DNA of 64,000 nucleotides from JACVRW01 sp963716215 (GTDB lineage Bacteria > Actinomycetota > Thermoleophilia > Solirubrobacterales > Thermoleophilaceae), in NCBI GenBank assembly GCA_963716215.1, contig OY970298.1, forward strand, positions 2,914,001 to 2,978,000, given 5' to 3'. The notes beneath the pieces are model-generated. The model did no database searches and was not told the DNA's origin. It worked only from the letters and a program-made list of their open reading frames with translations. Every line of letters begins with the position of its first letter. The stretch's first letter is position 1. A program made the position numbers and the translations under genes. Below are positions 7,714 to 15,253 of the stretch, in pieces.

Positions 7714-7759
7714 GTGTGGGCTCCCAAATGCTCCATATGCGTGATGGTGGGGCCCACAC
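7714..7759. promoter_or_regulatory. Inverted repeat GTGTGGGC...GCCCACAC between trmD and rplS
   Basis: Perfect 8-bp arms (7714-7721 and 7752-7759) enclose a 30-base loop in the 192-bp gap downstream of trmD and upstream of rplS. It may terminate the trmD operon or act in an rplS leader. Apart from a GC palindrome CCCGCCGCGGCGGG beside the trmD stop, the rest of this gap shows nothing I recognise. Confidence 0.4.
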
Positions 7760-7798
7760 TCGTGGGCGGGCCGGAGGTGGGCGCCCCGCCGCGGCGGG

Positions 7799-8479
7799 CT
7801 AGCCCGGCGCCTTGCCGGGGTCGTCCCCGCGCAGGCGGCTCTGCTCCAGCCGCCACTCCCGCACCTTCGCGTGATCCCCGGACAGCAGGATCTCCGGCAC
7901 GGTGTGCCCGCGCCAGTCGAACGGGCGGGTGTAGTGGGGGTACTCCGGAGCCCCGTCGAGCGCCTCGCTGAAGGACTCCTCGATCGCGCTCTCCTCGTGA
8001 CCGAGCGCCCCGGGGAGCTTGCGCAGCACCGCGTCGCAGACCACCATCGCCGCCAGCTCGCCACCCGCGAGCACGTATGGTCCGATCGAGACCACGTCCG
8101 TCGCCAGGTGCTCGTTCACGCGCTCGTCGAACCCCTCGTAGCGCCCGCTCAGCAGCGTCAGCTCCGGCGCCGCGGCCAGCTCCGCCGCGAGAGCGTCGTC
8201 GAACTGCCGCCCGCCCGGCGCCAGCGCGACCACCCTGCGCTCCCCCGGCTGCGACCCGTAGCGCTCTCGCAGCGCCGCCTCCACGACGTCGACCCGGATC
8301 ACCATGCCGGCCCCGCCCCCGTACGGGGTGTCGTCCACCTGCCCGGCCCGCAGCGGCGTCGTGGCCCGCAGGTCCACGGTCTCGAGCGAGTGGCCCAGGT
8401 CAAGGGCGTTGCGCACGTGGCGCTGCGAGGTGAACCACCCAAACCACTCCGGGAACAGGGTGAAGACGTCGATCCTCAC
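7799..8479 (-). CDS. trmD: tRNA (guanine-N1)-methyltransferase
   Basis: TrmD is a SPOUT-class enzyme that methylates G37 of tRNAs and so prevents frameshifting. The 226-aa protein has RIDVFTLFPEWF at the N terminus, DDTPYGGGAGMV, and the knot regions LTLLSGRYEGFDERVNEH and VVSIGPYVLAGGELAAMV, with HYTRPFDWRGHTVPEILLSG near the end. The GTG at 8479 overlaps the rimM stop by four bases, fixing the start; the longer open frame upstream is out-of-gene reading. Order with rimM, khpA, rpsP and ffh is canonical. Confidence 0.96.
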   Translation of the reverse strand: MRIDVFTLFPEWFGWFTSQRHVRNALDLGHSLETVDLRATTPLRAGQVDDTPYGGGAGMVIRVDVVEAALRERYGSQPGERRVVALAPGGRQFDDALAAELAAAPELTLLSGRYEGFDERVNEHLATDVVSIGPYVLAGGELAAMVVCDAVLRKLPGALGHEESAIEESFSEALDGAPEYPHYTRPFDWRGHTVPEILLSGDHAKVREWRLEQSRLRGDDPGKAPG

Positions 8480-8901
8480 CCGAGGAAGTCCTCGTTCACG
8501 TGGATCTCGCCGCCGTCGACCGAGCTGATGACGTCCGAGATGAACGGCACCAGGCTGCCGTCCTCGAGCTCGAGCACCGAGCACGTCGGCGCGTCGAGCA
8601 CGCGCACTACCCGGCCGCGGCCCGGCACCATCCGGCCCACGAGGTCCGACGCGAGCCACTCGTCGTCGGCCAGCTCCACGTCCACGAGCATCAACTCCCC
8701 GCGCAGCGCCTTCGGGTCGTCCACACCCGCGAGCCGCACGAGCGGGCGCTGGTCGGTCCCGGCCCGGCGCTCGACGGTGTAGGTCCGGTCGCCGAGCACG
8801 AGCGGGGTGCCCAAAGGCAGCTCGTGCGTCGCGCCGTCCACGTAGAAGCTCCCGTCCAGGCCGTGGGGCTTGCCCACCCGCCCGGCGGTCACCAGGGTCA
8901 A
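8476..8901 (-). CDS. rimM: Ribosome maturation factor RimM (short form)
   Basis: RimM assists 30S head assembly through contact with uS19. The 141-aa protein begins TLVTAGRVGKPHGLDGSFYV, the conserved Gly-rich N-terminal barrel, and has LVRLAGVDDPKALRG before a PRC-barrel-like end (PFISDVISSVDGGEIHVN). It is shorter than the usual 165-180 aa because the linker between the two barrels is reduced. The TTG at 8901 overlaps the khpA stop (TTGA). An internal GTG nine bases later is a possible alternative start. Confidence 0.9.
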   Translation of the reverse strand: MTLVTAGRVGKPHGLDGSFYVDGATHELPLGTPLVLGDRTYTVERRAGTDQRPLVRLAGVDDPKALRGELMLVDVELADDEWLASDLVGRMVPGRGRVVRVLDAPTCSVLELEDGSLVPFISDVISSVDGGEIHVNEDFLG

Positions 8902-9131
8902 TCGACGACGTCGACGAGCACGCGGTTACCGTCGCGCACCGACGCGGCCTTCATGACCGTGCGCAGCGCCGCCACAGTCCGACCGCCGCGGCCGATCACC
9001 TTGCCGGCATCGTCCTCCGCAACACGGAGCTCGAGCACGATCGTGCCGTCCTCCTCGTCGAACCCGTCCACCGCGACCTCGTCCGGCTTGTCGACGAGCG
9101 ACCGGGCGAGGTACTCGAGCAGGTCCTCCAC
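8898..9131 (-). CDS. khpA: KH-domain RNA-binding protein KhpA
   Basis: The 77-aa protein is a single type-II KH domain: LLEYLARSLVDKPDEVAVDG followed by the GKVIGRGGRTVAALRTVMKA loop (GxxG within IGRGG). KhpA forms a dimer or a KhpA/KhpB complex that binds many RNAs and affects cell division in Gram-positive bacteria. It is always found between rpsP and rimM in this operon type. The GTG start lies 15 bases after the rpsP stop. Confidence 0.92.
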   Translation of the reverse strand: MEDLLEYLARSLVDKPDEVAVDGFDEEDGTIVLELRVAEDDAGKVIGRGGRTVAALRTVMKAASVRDGNRVLVDVVD

Positions 9132-9146
9132 GAGCGGCTCCGCCGC

Positions 9147-9524
9147 CTAGCTGCCCTCGGCCTGGGGCTCGGAGGACTCGGCCTCCGCGACCTCGGGCTC
9201 GGCTGGCGCGGCCTCAGACTCGGGCTCGGACGGAGCGGCAGGCTCGGCCGCCTCGACGGGAGCGGCCACCGCCGCGGCCCCGCCGCTCTTGGCGTACGCC
9301 CTGACCAGTTGCTTCACCGACCCGCTGGGCTGGGCCCCGCGGCCGATCCAGTGCTGCAGGCGCTCCTCGTCGATGCGAATCGTCGAGGGCTCCGTCTGAG
9401 GGTTGTAGTGCCCGATCGTCTCGATGAAGCGGCCATCGCGAGGCGAGCGCTGGTCGGCTACGACCACGCGCCAGATCGGGTTCTTCTTGCTGCCCACTCG
9501 CGTGAGCCGGACTCGAACGGACAT
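9147..9524 (-). CDS. rpsP: 30S ribosomal protein bS16 with acidic tail
   Basis: Residues 1-80 are a standard bS16: SVRVRLTRVGSKKNPIWRVV, ADQRSPRDGRFIETIGHYNP and LQHWIGRGAQPSGSVKQLV. From about residue 83 to 125 the protein continues as an Ala/Glu/Pro tail (for example AEPAAPSEPESEAAPAEPEV). The tail resembles that of bL19 in the same gene block. Tails on bS16 occur in several actinobacteria; function is not established. The ATG at 9524 is 13 bases after the ffh stop. Confidence 0.95.
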   Translation of the reverse strand: MSVRVRLTRVGSKKNPIWRVVVADQRSPRDGRFIETIGHYNPQTEPSTIRIDEERLQHWIGRGAQPSGSVKQLVRAYAKSGGAAAVAAPVEAAEPAAPSEPESEAAPAEPEVAEAESSEPQAEGS

Positions 9525-9537
9525 ACGCCCGGAGAGG

Positions 9538-10866
9538 TTAGCGACCACCGGCCAGTTGCTGCAGCGACGGCATCTTGCCGCCGGCCACCTGCTTCATCAG
9601 CTTCTTCATCTGCGCGAACTGCTTGATGAGCTGCGACACGGCCTGGACGTTGGTCCCCGACCCCCGCGCGATCCGCCTGCGCCGCGAGCCGTCGATCAGC
9701 TTCGGGTTGGCTCGCTCGGCCGGCGTCATCGACAGGATGATCGCCTCCAGGCGGTCCAGCTCCTTCTCGTCCACGTTCAGCGAGCCGAGCTGCTGGCTCA
9801 CCCCGGGCATCATCCGCAGCAGGTTTCCGATCGGGCCCATCTTGCGGACCTGCTTCATCTGCTCGAGGAAGTCGTCGAGCGTGAACTCCTCCTTGCGGAT
9901 CTTGCGCTCCAGCTCCTGCGCCTGGCGCTCGTCCATCTGGCGCTCGGCCTTCTCCACAAGCGTCATCACGTCGCCCATGCCGAGGATGCGCTGGGCCATC
10001 CGGTCCGGGTGGAAGCGCTCGAAGTCGCCCAGCTTCTCCCCCGTCGACGCGTACAGGATCGGCTTGCCGGTGATCGCCTTGACCGACAGCGCGGCGCCGC
10101 CGCGGGCGTCGCCGTCGAGCTTGGACAGGATCACGCCGTCGAAGTTGGCCACCTCGGCGAACTGCTCCGCCACGTTCACCGCGTCCTGCCCCGTCATCGC
10201 GTCGACCACGAGCAGCACGTCGTGCGGCTTGGTGCGCTTCTTGATCTCGGCGAGCTCCTTCATGAGCTCCTCGTCCACGTGGAGGCGCCCGCTGGTGTCG
10301 ACGATCAGCGCGTCGCGGCGGTCCTGCTTGGCCTGGTCCAACGCCCACTCGGCGATGTCCACCGGGTCGCGCCCCGTCCCCTGCTCGTAGACGTGCGCAC
10401 CGGCCTGGGCGCCGACCTTGACGAGCTGGTCCACGGCCGCCGGGCGGTACACGTCGCACGCGGCCACGGCCACGTCCATCCCGTGCTCCTCGCGCAAGTG
10501 GCGCGCCAGCTTGCCGCACGCCGTGGTCTTGCCCGAGCCCTGGAGCCCGGCCATCAGGATCACCGTCGGCCCAGGCTTCGCCAGCGCGAGGTCGCGTCCC
10601 GACCCGCCCATCAGCTCGGTCAGCTCCTCCGACACGATCTTGACCACCTGCTGGCCCGGGTTGAGCGAGTCGAGCACGTCCTGGCCGAGCGCCCGCTCCT
10701 TGACCGCGGCCGTGAACTGCTTGACGACCTTGAAGTTGACGTCCGCCTCCAGCAGGGCGAGGCGCACCTGGCGCATCGCCTTGTTCACCTCCTCCTCGGT
10801 CAGCTTGCCGCGCGAGCGAACGTCGCCTAGTGCTTCCTGGAGGCGATCGGAGAGAGCGTCGAACAC
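9538..10866 (-). CDS. ffh: Signal recognition particle GTPase Ffh
   Basis: Ffh binds signal sequences of nascent membrane proteins and, with 4.5S RNA, docks on FtsY. The 442-aa protein has the helical N domain, the G domain with GLQGSGKTTACGKLARHL (G1), DVYRPAAVDQL, LIVDTSGRLHVDEELMKEL (G3, DTSGR) and LSKLDGDARGGAALS (G4), and a Met-rich M domain (MKQVRKMGPIGNLLRMMPG, ending MKQVAGGKMPSLQQLAGG). All motifs are intact. The start is GTG. The SRP RNA gene is not in the window. Confidence 0.97.
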   Translation of the reverse strand: MFDALSDRLQEALGDVRSRGKLTEEEVNKAMRQVRLALLEADVNFKVVKQFTAAVKERALGQDVLDSLNPGQQVVKIVSEELTELMGGSGRDLALAKPGPTVILMAGLQGSGKTTACGKLARHLREEHGMDVAVAACDVYRPAAVDQLVKVGAQAGAHVYEQGTGRDPVDIAEWALDQAKQDRRDALIVDTSGRLHVDEELMKELAEIKKRTKPHDVLLVVDAMTGQDAVNVAEQFAEVANFDGVILSKLDGDARGGAALSVKAITGKPILYASTGEKLGDFERFHPDRMAQRILGMGDVMTLVEKAERQMDERQAQELERKIRKEEFTLDDFLEQMKQVRKMGPIGNLLRMMPGVSQQLGSLNVDEKELDRLEAIILSMTPAERANPKLIDGSRRRRIARGSGTNVQAVSQLIKQFAQMKKLMKQVAGGKMPSLQQLAGGR

Positions 10867-10876
10867 GGTGCAGAGG

Positions 10877-11782
10877 CTAGTGGGGCTCGGGTGGCGGAGG
10901 CGGTGGCGGCTTCGCGTCCGCCTTCGGGATCACGGCGCCGATATTCGACAGCGCCTGCGTGATCTCGCTGGGGATGATCCACACCTTGTTCGAGTCGCCC
11001 TGGGCGATCTGTGGCAGCACCTGGAGGTACTGGTAGGCGAGCAGCTTGGGGTCGGCGTCGCCGCGGTGGATCGCCTCGAAGACCGTCTCGATCGCCTGCG
11101 ACTGGCCCTGCGCCTGCAGGATCTGCGCCTCACGCTGCCCCTCCGCCCGCAGGATCGCGCTCTGCTTCTCGCCCTCCGCGGTGAGGATCTGAGACTGCTT
11201 GACGCCCTCGGCGGTGAGGATCGCCGCGCGCCGGTCGCGCTCGGCCCGCATCTGCTTCTCCATCGCCTCCTGGATCGAGGCGGGCGGGTCTACGGCCTTC
11301 AGCTCCACGCGGTTGACGCGGATGCCCCACTTGCCGGTCGCCTCGTCGAGCACGTGCCGCAGCGCGGTGCTGACCTTGTCGCGCGAGGTGAGCGTGTCCT
11401 CGAGGGTCATCCCGCCGACGACGTTGCGCAGGGTGGTGACCGTGAGCTGCTCGACGCCCGCGATGAAGTCGGCGATCTCGTAGGTGGCCGCCTTCGGATC
11501 GGTGACTTGGAAGTAGAGGACCGTGTCGATCTGGATGACGAGGTTGTCCTCCGTGATCACGGGCTGCGGGTTGAACGACACGACCTGCTCACGCAGGTCG
11601 ATCAGCGGCTTCACACGGTCCACGTACGGCACGACGAGACCAAGGCCGGCGTCGAGGGTTCGGTAATAGCGACCCAGCCGCTCGACGATCCCGGCGCGTG
11701 CCTGGGGCACGATCCGGATCCCCCGCGCGAGCGTGATCAGCACGACGACCGCGACGACGATTACGACGATCAGGGTGGCCAA
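10877..11782 (-). CDS. SPFH/band 7 membrane protein (QmcA/stomatin-like)
   Basis: The 301-aa protein has one N-terminal transmembrane helix (ATLIVVIVVAVVVLITLARG), then an SPFH domain (VPQARAGIVERLGRYYRTLD, VSFNPQPVITEDNLVIQIDT, YEIADFIAGVEQLTVTTLRN). A helical region follows with repeated AEG-KQS-IL heptad-like units (residues about 195-235), and the end is Pro-rich. Such proteins form large oligomeric rings in membrane microdomains. The TTG at 11782 is preceded by AAAGGACC, a good ribosome-binding site. It is co-oriented with an NfeD gene 13 bases upstream, the usual SPFH partner. Confidence 0.92.
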   Translation of the reverse strand: MATLIVVIVVAVVVLITLARGIRIVPQARAGIVERLGRYYRTLDAGLGLVVPYVDRVKPLIDLREQVVSFNPQPVITEDNLVIQIDTVLYFQVTDPKAATYEIADFIAGVEQLTVTTLRNVVGGMTLEDTLTSRDKVSTALRHVLDEATGKWGIRVNRVELKAVDPPASIQEAMEKQMRAERDRRAAILTAEGVKQSQILTAEGEKQSAILRAEGQREAQILQAQGQSQAIETVFEAIHRGDADPKLLAYQYLQVLPQIAQGDSNKVWIIPSEITQALSNIGAVIPKADAKPPPPPPPEPH

Positions 11783-11795
11783 GTGGGTCCTTTCG

Positions 11796-12221
11796 CTATT
11801 CGTGTACCAGCGCCGTCGCGCCGTCGATCTTGAGCACCTCGACCCGCGTGCCGGGCTCGAAGGCATGGTCGTCGTCGTACGAGCGGGCGCTCCAGACCTC
11901 GCCCGCGAGCTTCACCGTGCCGCCGTCACGATCCACCCGTTCGAGCACCACGGCGGTCGCGCCCACAAGGGCAGCCGTCCCCGTGCGCAGCTGCGCCGGC
12001 GTGCGGAGGTGGCGCTTGGCGATCGGCCGCAGGACGAACAGGGAGGCGGCCGAGACGGCGGTGAAGACGATCCACTGGAGCGCCACCCCGCCGCCCGCGA
12101 GCGCGACGATCGCCGCGACGACGGCGGCGATCGCGATCGGGCCGGCGAAGAACCCGAGCGTGAACATCTCGCCCACGGCCAGCACACCGGCGGCGATCAT
12201 CCACAGAATCCACTCGTCCAT
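11796..12221 (-). CDS. NfeD-like membrane protein
   Basis: The 141-aa protein has two to three transmembrane segments (residues about 5-20, 25-45, 48-65) and a C-terminal OB-fold (GTAALVGATAVVLERVDRDG, VKLAGEVWSARS, FEPGTRVEVLKIDGATALVH). This is the short NfeD form without the ClpP-class protease domain. NfeD proteins pair with SPFH proteins, and this gene precedes one here. The partnership is known for the family; the cellular role in this organism is inference. Confidence 0.9.
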   Translation of the reverse strand: MDEWILWMIAAGVLAVGEMFTLGFFAGPIAIAAVVAAIVALAGGGVALQWIVFTAVSAASLFVLRPIAKRHLRTPAQLRTGTAALVGATAVVLERVDRDGGTVKLAGEVWSARSYDDDHAFEPGTRVEVLKIDGATALVHE

Positions 12222-12232
12222 CCCTCCCGATC

Positions 12233-12988
12233 CTAGGGGTCGCCGAGCACCTCGCGCGCCCCGCGCAGTCGCGTCCGCAGCATTCCGCGGGCGCGATCGC
12301 TCGCCAGCGAGCAGTCACGCGGGCGGACGGTGTCAGCGTCCGCCGCGCTCGCCGAGCGGACTGGCGCGCCCGCGAGCAGCTCCGCGAACTCGTGGCGGCT
12401 GAGGCGCTCGGCCCCGGCCACGTGCAGGATTCCGGACGTCTCGGACCCGGCCAGTTCGAGCAGCGCGGCCGCGAGATCCCCGACCTGGATCGGACAGCGC
12501 ACCTCGTCAGTGAAGAAGGCAACGCCGGGGTCAGCGGCCAGCCGCTCCTGCGGCCCCGGCCGCGGGCCGCCGTAGATCAGCGAGGTACGCACCACCAGTG
12601 CGCCCGGGTCGACCTCCAGCACGCCTCGCTCGGCGTCCGCCTTGTCGCGCCCGTAGTCGCTCACCGGCGCCGGCTCGTCCTCCTCCACGTACGGCGAGCC
12701 CTTGTTGCCGTCGAACACCACGTCCGTCGACAGGTGCACGAGCCGGGCGCCGATCCTCGCGGCGGCCTTCGCCACGTTCACCGCACCGTCGAAGGTGGTC
12801 ACGCGATCGTGCTGGCGGTAGGCGGTGTTGACCACCGTCTCCGGGCGCAGCCGGTCGAACGCCTCGCGGACCGCGGTCCCGTCGCGAATGTCGACGTCGG
12901 CGGACGAGAGGCCGACGGCGTCCGCGCGCCGCAGCAGCTCGCCGCCTAGGTACCCACTGCCGCCGGTGACCAGCAGCGAAGCGCTCAC
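12233..12988 (-). CDS. RmlD-like NAD(P)-dependent sugar-nucleotide reductase
   Basis: The 251-aa protein is an extended SDR close to dTDP-4-dehydrorhamnose reductase. It shows the nucleotide-binding LLVTGGSGYLGGELLRRA, DIRDGTAVREAFDRLRPETV, a VHLSTDVVFDG block, the catalytic Tyr-x-x-x-Lys in SDYGRDKADAERGVL, and RTSLIYGG. It lacks other rhamnose genes (rmlABC) nearby, so the substrate is open. The start overlaps the stop of the PLP-enzyme gene by four bases. A role in cell-envelope sugar synthesis is possible but not shown. Confidence 0.85.
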   Translation of the reverse strand: MSASLLVTGGSGYLGGELLRRADAVGLSSADVDIRDGTAVREAFDRLRPETVVNTAYRQHDRVTTFDGAVNVAKAAARIGARLVHLSTDVVFDGNKGSPYVEEDEPAPVSDYGRDKADAERGVLEVDPGALVVRTSLIYGGPRPGPQERLAADPGVAFFTDEVRCPIQVGDLAAALLELAGSETSGILHVAGAERLSRHEFAELLAGAPVRSASAADADTVRPRDCSLASDRARGMLRTRLRGAREVLGDP

Positions 12989-14088
12989 GCCGCGGTGAGC
13001 GCGCGCTCCACGTCGGCCACGAGGTCGGCGGTGTCCTCACAGCCCGCGGAGAGGCGGATGAAGCCGTCCGGCACGCCGTCGCCGCTCCAGCGCCCGCGCC
13101 GCTCGGCGGTGGTCAGCACGCCGCCGAAGCTGGTGGCCTCGGTCACCAGCTCGGCCGCCGCCAGGAAGCGCTCGGCACGCTCTCGGCTGCCCAGGTCGAA
13201 GGCGATCACCGTCCCGTAGCCGCTCATCTGGCGGCGCGCCACCTCGTGCCCGGGGTCGCCCGACCACCCCGGGTAGCGCACGCCGGTCACGTCGTCGCTG
13301 CCGGCGAGCAGCTCGGCCAGGGCGAGTGCGTTGGCGCCACCGCGCTCGAGACGCAATGCCAGCGTGGGCAGCGAGCGGTGCGCGAGCCAGACCTCGAAGG
13401 GCCCCGGGATCGAGCCCGACTGCGTGCGCCAGTCGCGCAGCGCGGCGGCCCGCTCGGCGTCGCGAGTGGCGACGTAGCCGAGCATCACGTCGGCGTGCCC
13501 CGAAAGGTGCTTGGTGGCGCTCGTGAGCACGTAGTCGACACCCAGGTCGAGCGCCTTCTGGTGGAGCGGTCCAGCCGTGGTGTTGTCGGCCACGCTGATT
13601 GCTCCCGCCGCGCGCGCCGATTCGGCCAGCGCCGCCAGGTCGTAGACCTCCAGCTTCGGGTTGGACGGCGACTCGAGCCAGAGCAGCTGCGCGCCCTGCA
13701 GCGCGCTCTCCAGCTCCGCCGGCGGCGCGAGCCGCAGCTCCACTCCCCGCGGCTCGAGATGGGCCTCGGAGAGCAGTCGCACGCCGCGGTAGCAGCCGTG
13801 ATCCATCGCGATGGCCGTGCCCGGCGTGACGCTCGTGAGCAGCAGCGCGGTGGCCGCCGCCATACCCGACGCGAACAGCACCACCTCGCCACCCTCGAGC
13901 TCCGACAGGGCCTGCTCGTAGTGCAGCCAGGTCGGATTGCCGTAACGGGTGTAGACCCAGTCGGAGCCCGCGACCTCGCCCTGGAGGTGGAACGGCGCGG
14001 CGAACACCGGCCCGGGCAGGAACGGCTCGCCCTGCTCGGCCCGCGGCAGGCCGGCTCGCACGACCCGGGTGCCGTCGCCGTGGCTCAC
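12985..14088 (-). CDS. Cys/Met metabolism PLP enzyme (cystathionine gamma-lyase type)
   Basis: The 367-aa protein has the family fold: SDWVYTRYGNPTWLHYEQAL, GGEVVLFASGMAAATALLL, LLWLESPSNPKLEVYDL, SVADNTTAGPLHQKALDLG, and the PLP-lysine block DYVLTSATKHLSGHADVMLG. Members act as cystathionine gamma-lyases, gamma-synthases or related lyases, and these cannot be told apart by eye. It lies between ftsY and the RmlD-like gene with four-base overlaps on both sides. Confidence 0.88.
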   Translation of the reverse strand: MSHGDGTRVVRAGLPRAEQGEPFLPGPVFAAPFHLQGEVAGSDWVYTRYGNPTWLHYEQALSELEGGEVVLFASGMAAATALLLTSVTPGTAIAMDHGCYRGVRLLSEAHLEPRGVELRLAPPAELESALQGAQLLWLESPSNPKLEVYDLAALAESARAAGAISVADNTTAGPLHQKALDLGVDYVLTSATKHLSGHADVMLGYVATRDAERAAALRDWRTQSGSIPGPFEVWLAHRSLPTLALRLERGGANALALAELLAGSDDVTGVRYPGWSGDPGHEVARRQMSGYGTVIAFDLGSRERAERFLAAAELVTEATSFGGVLTTAERRGRWSGDGVPDGFIRLSAGCEDTADLVADVERALTAA

Positions 14089-15074
14089 GGCTCGAGTATC
14101 GCGCGAGCGAAGTCGTCGGCGTCGAACGGGCGCAGGTCCTCCAGCGCCTCACCGATGCCGATCAGCTTGACCGGCACGGCGAGCTCCTGGGCGATCGCCA
14201 CCGCGATGCCGCCCTTGGCGGTGCCGTCGAGCTTGGTCAGCGCGATGCCGGTCACGTCGACCGCCTCGCGGAACAGGAGCGCCTGCCGCAGGCCGTTCTG
14301 GCCGGTCGTGGCGTCGATCGTCAGCAGCGTCTCGTGCGGCGCGCCCGGCGCCTGGCGGTCGATCACCTTGCGGACCTTGCGCAGCTCGTCCATCAGGTGC
14401 TGCTGCGTGTGGAGCCGACCGGCGGTGTCGATGATGACCACGTCGTGGCCGCGCGCCTTGGCCGCCTCGATCGCGTCGAAGGCCACCGCGCCCGGGTCCG
14501 AGCCCGCCTCGCCGCGCACGATCTCGCACCCGGCACGCTCGGCCCACAGCGTGAGCTGCTCGGCGGCCGCGGCGCGGAACGTGTCGCCGGCGGCCAGCAG
14601 CACCGACCGGCCCAGCTCCTGCTGGAGGTGCCAGGCGATCTTGCCGATCGTCGTGGTCTTGCCGCTGCCGTTGACGCCCACCACGAGGATGACCGTCGGG
14701 TGCTCGGTCAGCGGGATCGTGTCGCCTTCGAGCCGCGCAGTCTCAGCCAGCAGCTCGCGCAGGCGGCGCGCCAGATCCTCGCCGTCGGCGACGCTGCCCT
14801 CCTCGACCTCCCGCTCCAGACGCTCGACGATCGCCGCGGTGGTCGGGGCGCCGACGTCCGCGTAGATGAGCGCCTCCTCGAGGGCCTCGAAGGCCTCGTC
14901 GTCCAGCGACTGGAAGACGGTCGCCTGCAGCTCCGCGCCGAGCGCCTGGCGCGTCTTCGACATGTTCTCGCGCAGCCGCCGGAAGAAGCCGCGGCGCTCG
15001 GGCTCCGTCTCGGACTCGGGCGGCGGCGGGGCGTCCTCGCCCGTGACGAACAGCTCCTGCCAGGTACGGGTCAC
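14085..15074 (-). CDS. ftsY: SRP receptor GTPase FtsY
   Basis: FtsY docks the SRP-ribosome complex at the membrane. The C-terminal NG domain is complete: LRENMSKTRQALGAELQATV, VILVVGVNGSGKTTTIGKIA (G1), LLAAGDTFRAAAAEQL, DVVIIDTAGRLHTQQHLMDE (G3), ALTKLDGTAKGGIAVAIAQE (G4) and KLIGIGEALEDLRPFDADDF. The acidic A domain is very short (about 25 residues). I chose the GTG at 15074 (VTRTWQELF) because the upstream extension to 15119 is encoded by a strong hairpin. The length is then 329 aa. Confidence 0.94.
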   Translation of the reverse strand: MTRTWQELFVTGEDAPPPPESETEPERRGFFRRLRENMSKTRQALGAELQATVFQSLDDEAFEALEEALIYADVGAPTTAAIVERLEREVEEGSVADGEDLARRLRELLAETARLEGDTIPLTEHPTVILVVGVNGSGKTTTIGKIAWHLQQELGRSVLLAAGDTFRAAAAEQLTLWAERAGCEIVRGEAGSDPGAVAFDAIEAAKARGHDVVIIDTAGRLHTQQHLMDELRKVRKVIDRQAPGAPHETLLTIDATTGQNGLRQALLFREAVDVTGIALTKLDGTAKGGIAVAIAQELAVPVKLIGIGEALEDLRPFDADDFARAILEP

Positions 15075-15101
15075 GCCGTAAAGATGCTCGATCCGGAGCC
15101 C

Positions 15102-15121
15102 GCGTGCCCGCGGGGGCACGC
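15102..15121. terminator. Strong hairpin GCGTGCCC-GCGG-GGGCACGC between smc and ftsY
   Basis: A perfect 8-bp GC stem with a four-base loop lies 28 bases before the chosen ftsY start and about 130 bases past the smc stop. No T-tract follows. It may end smc transcripts or affect ftsY translation. Confidence 0.4.
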
Positions 15122-15152
15122 CAGGCCAAGCTGGGCGACGCCCGCGGCCGAA

Positions 15153-15176
15153 GCCGATAGTCGACGTGCTATCGGC
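15153..15176. promoter_or_regulatory. Inverted repeat GCCGATAG-N8-CTATCGGC downstream of smc
   Basis: Perfect 8-bp arms enclose an 8-base loop in the 179-bp gap between smc and ftsY. It could be a terminator for smc or an operator for ftsY. The rest of the gap shows nothing else. Confidence 0.4.
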
Positions 15177-15253
15177 GAGGACGCGGGTGGCGAGCCAGCG
15201 CGGGCATGGCGGGTCATCCGTGGGTGCGCGGGCTGCGGGTCGGGCATCTCAGC

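Noticed and set aside
10877..11782. HflK/HflC protease-regulator assignment for the SPFH protein
   Set aside because: A single gene paired with NfeD fits the QmcA/stomatin type better than the two-gene HflKC type.
12985..14152. Second long frame through the PLP-enzyme gene
   Set aside because: It has no known motifs, and the frame of the PLP enzyme is clearly the coding one.
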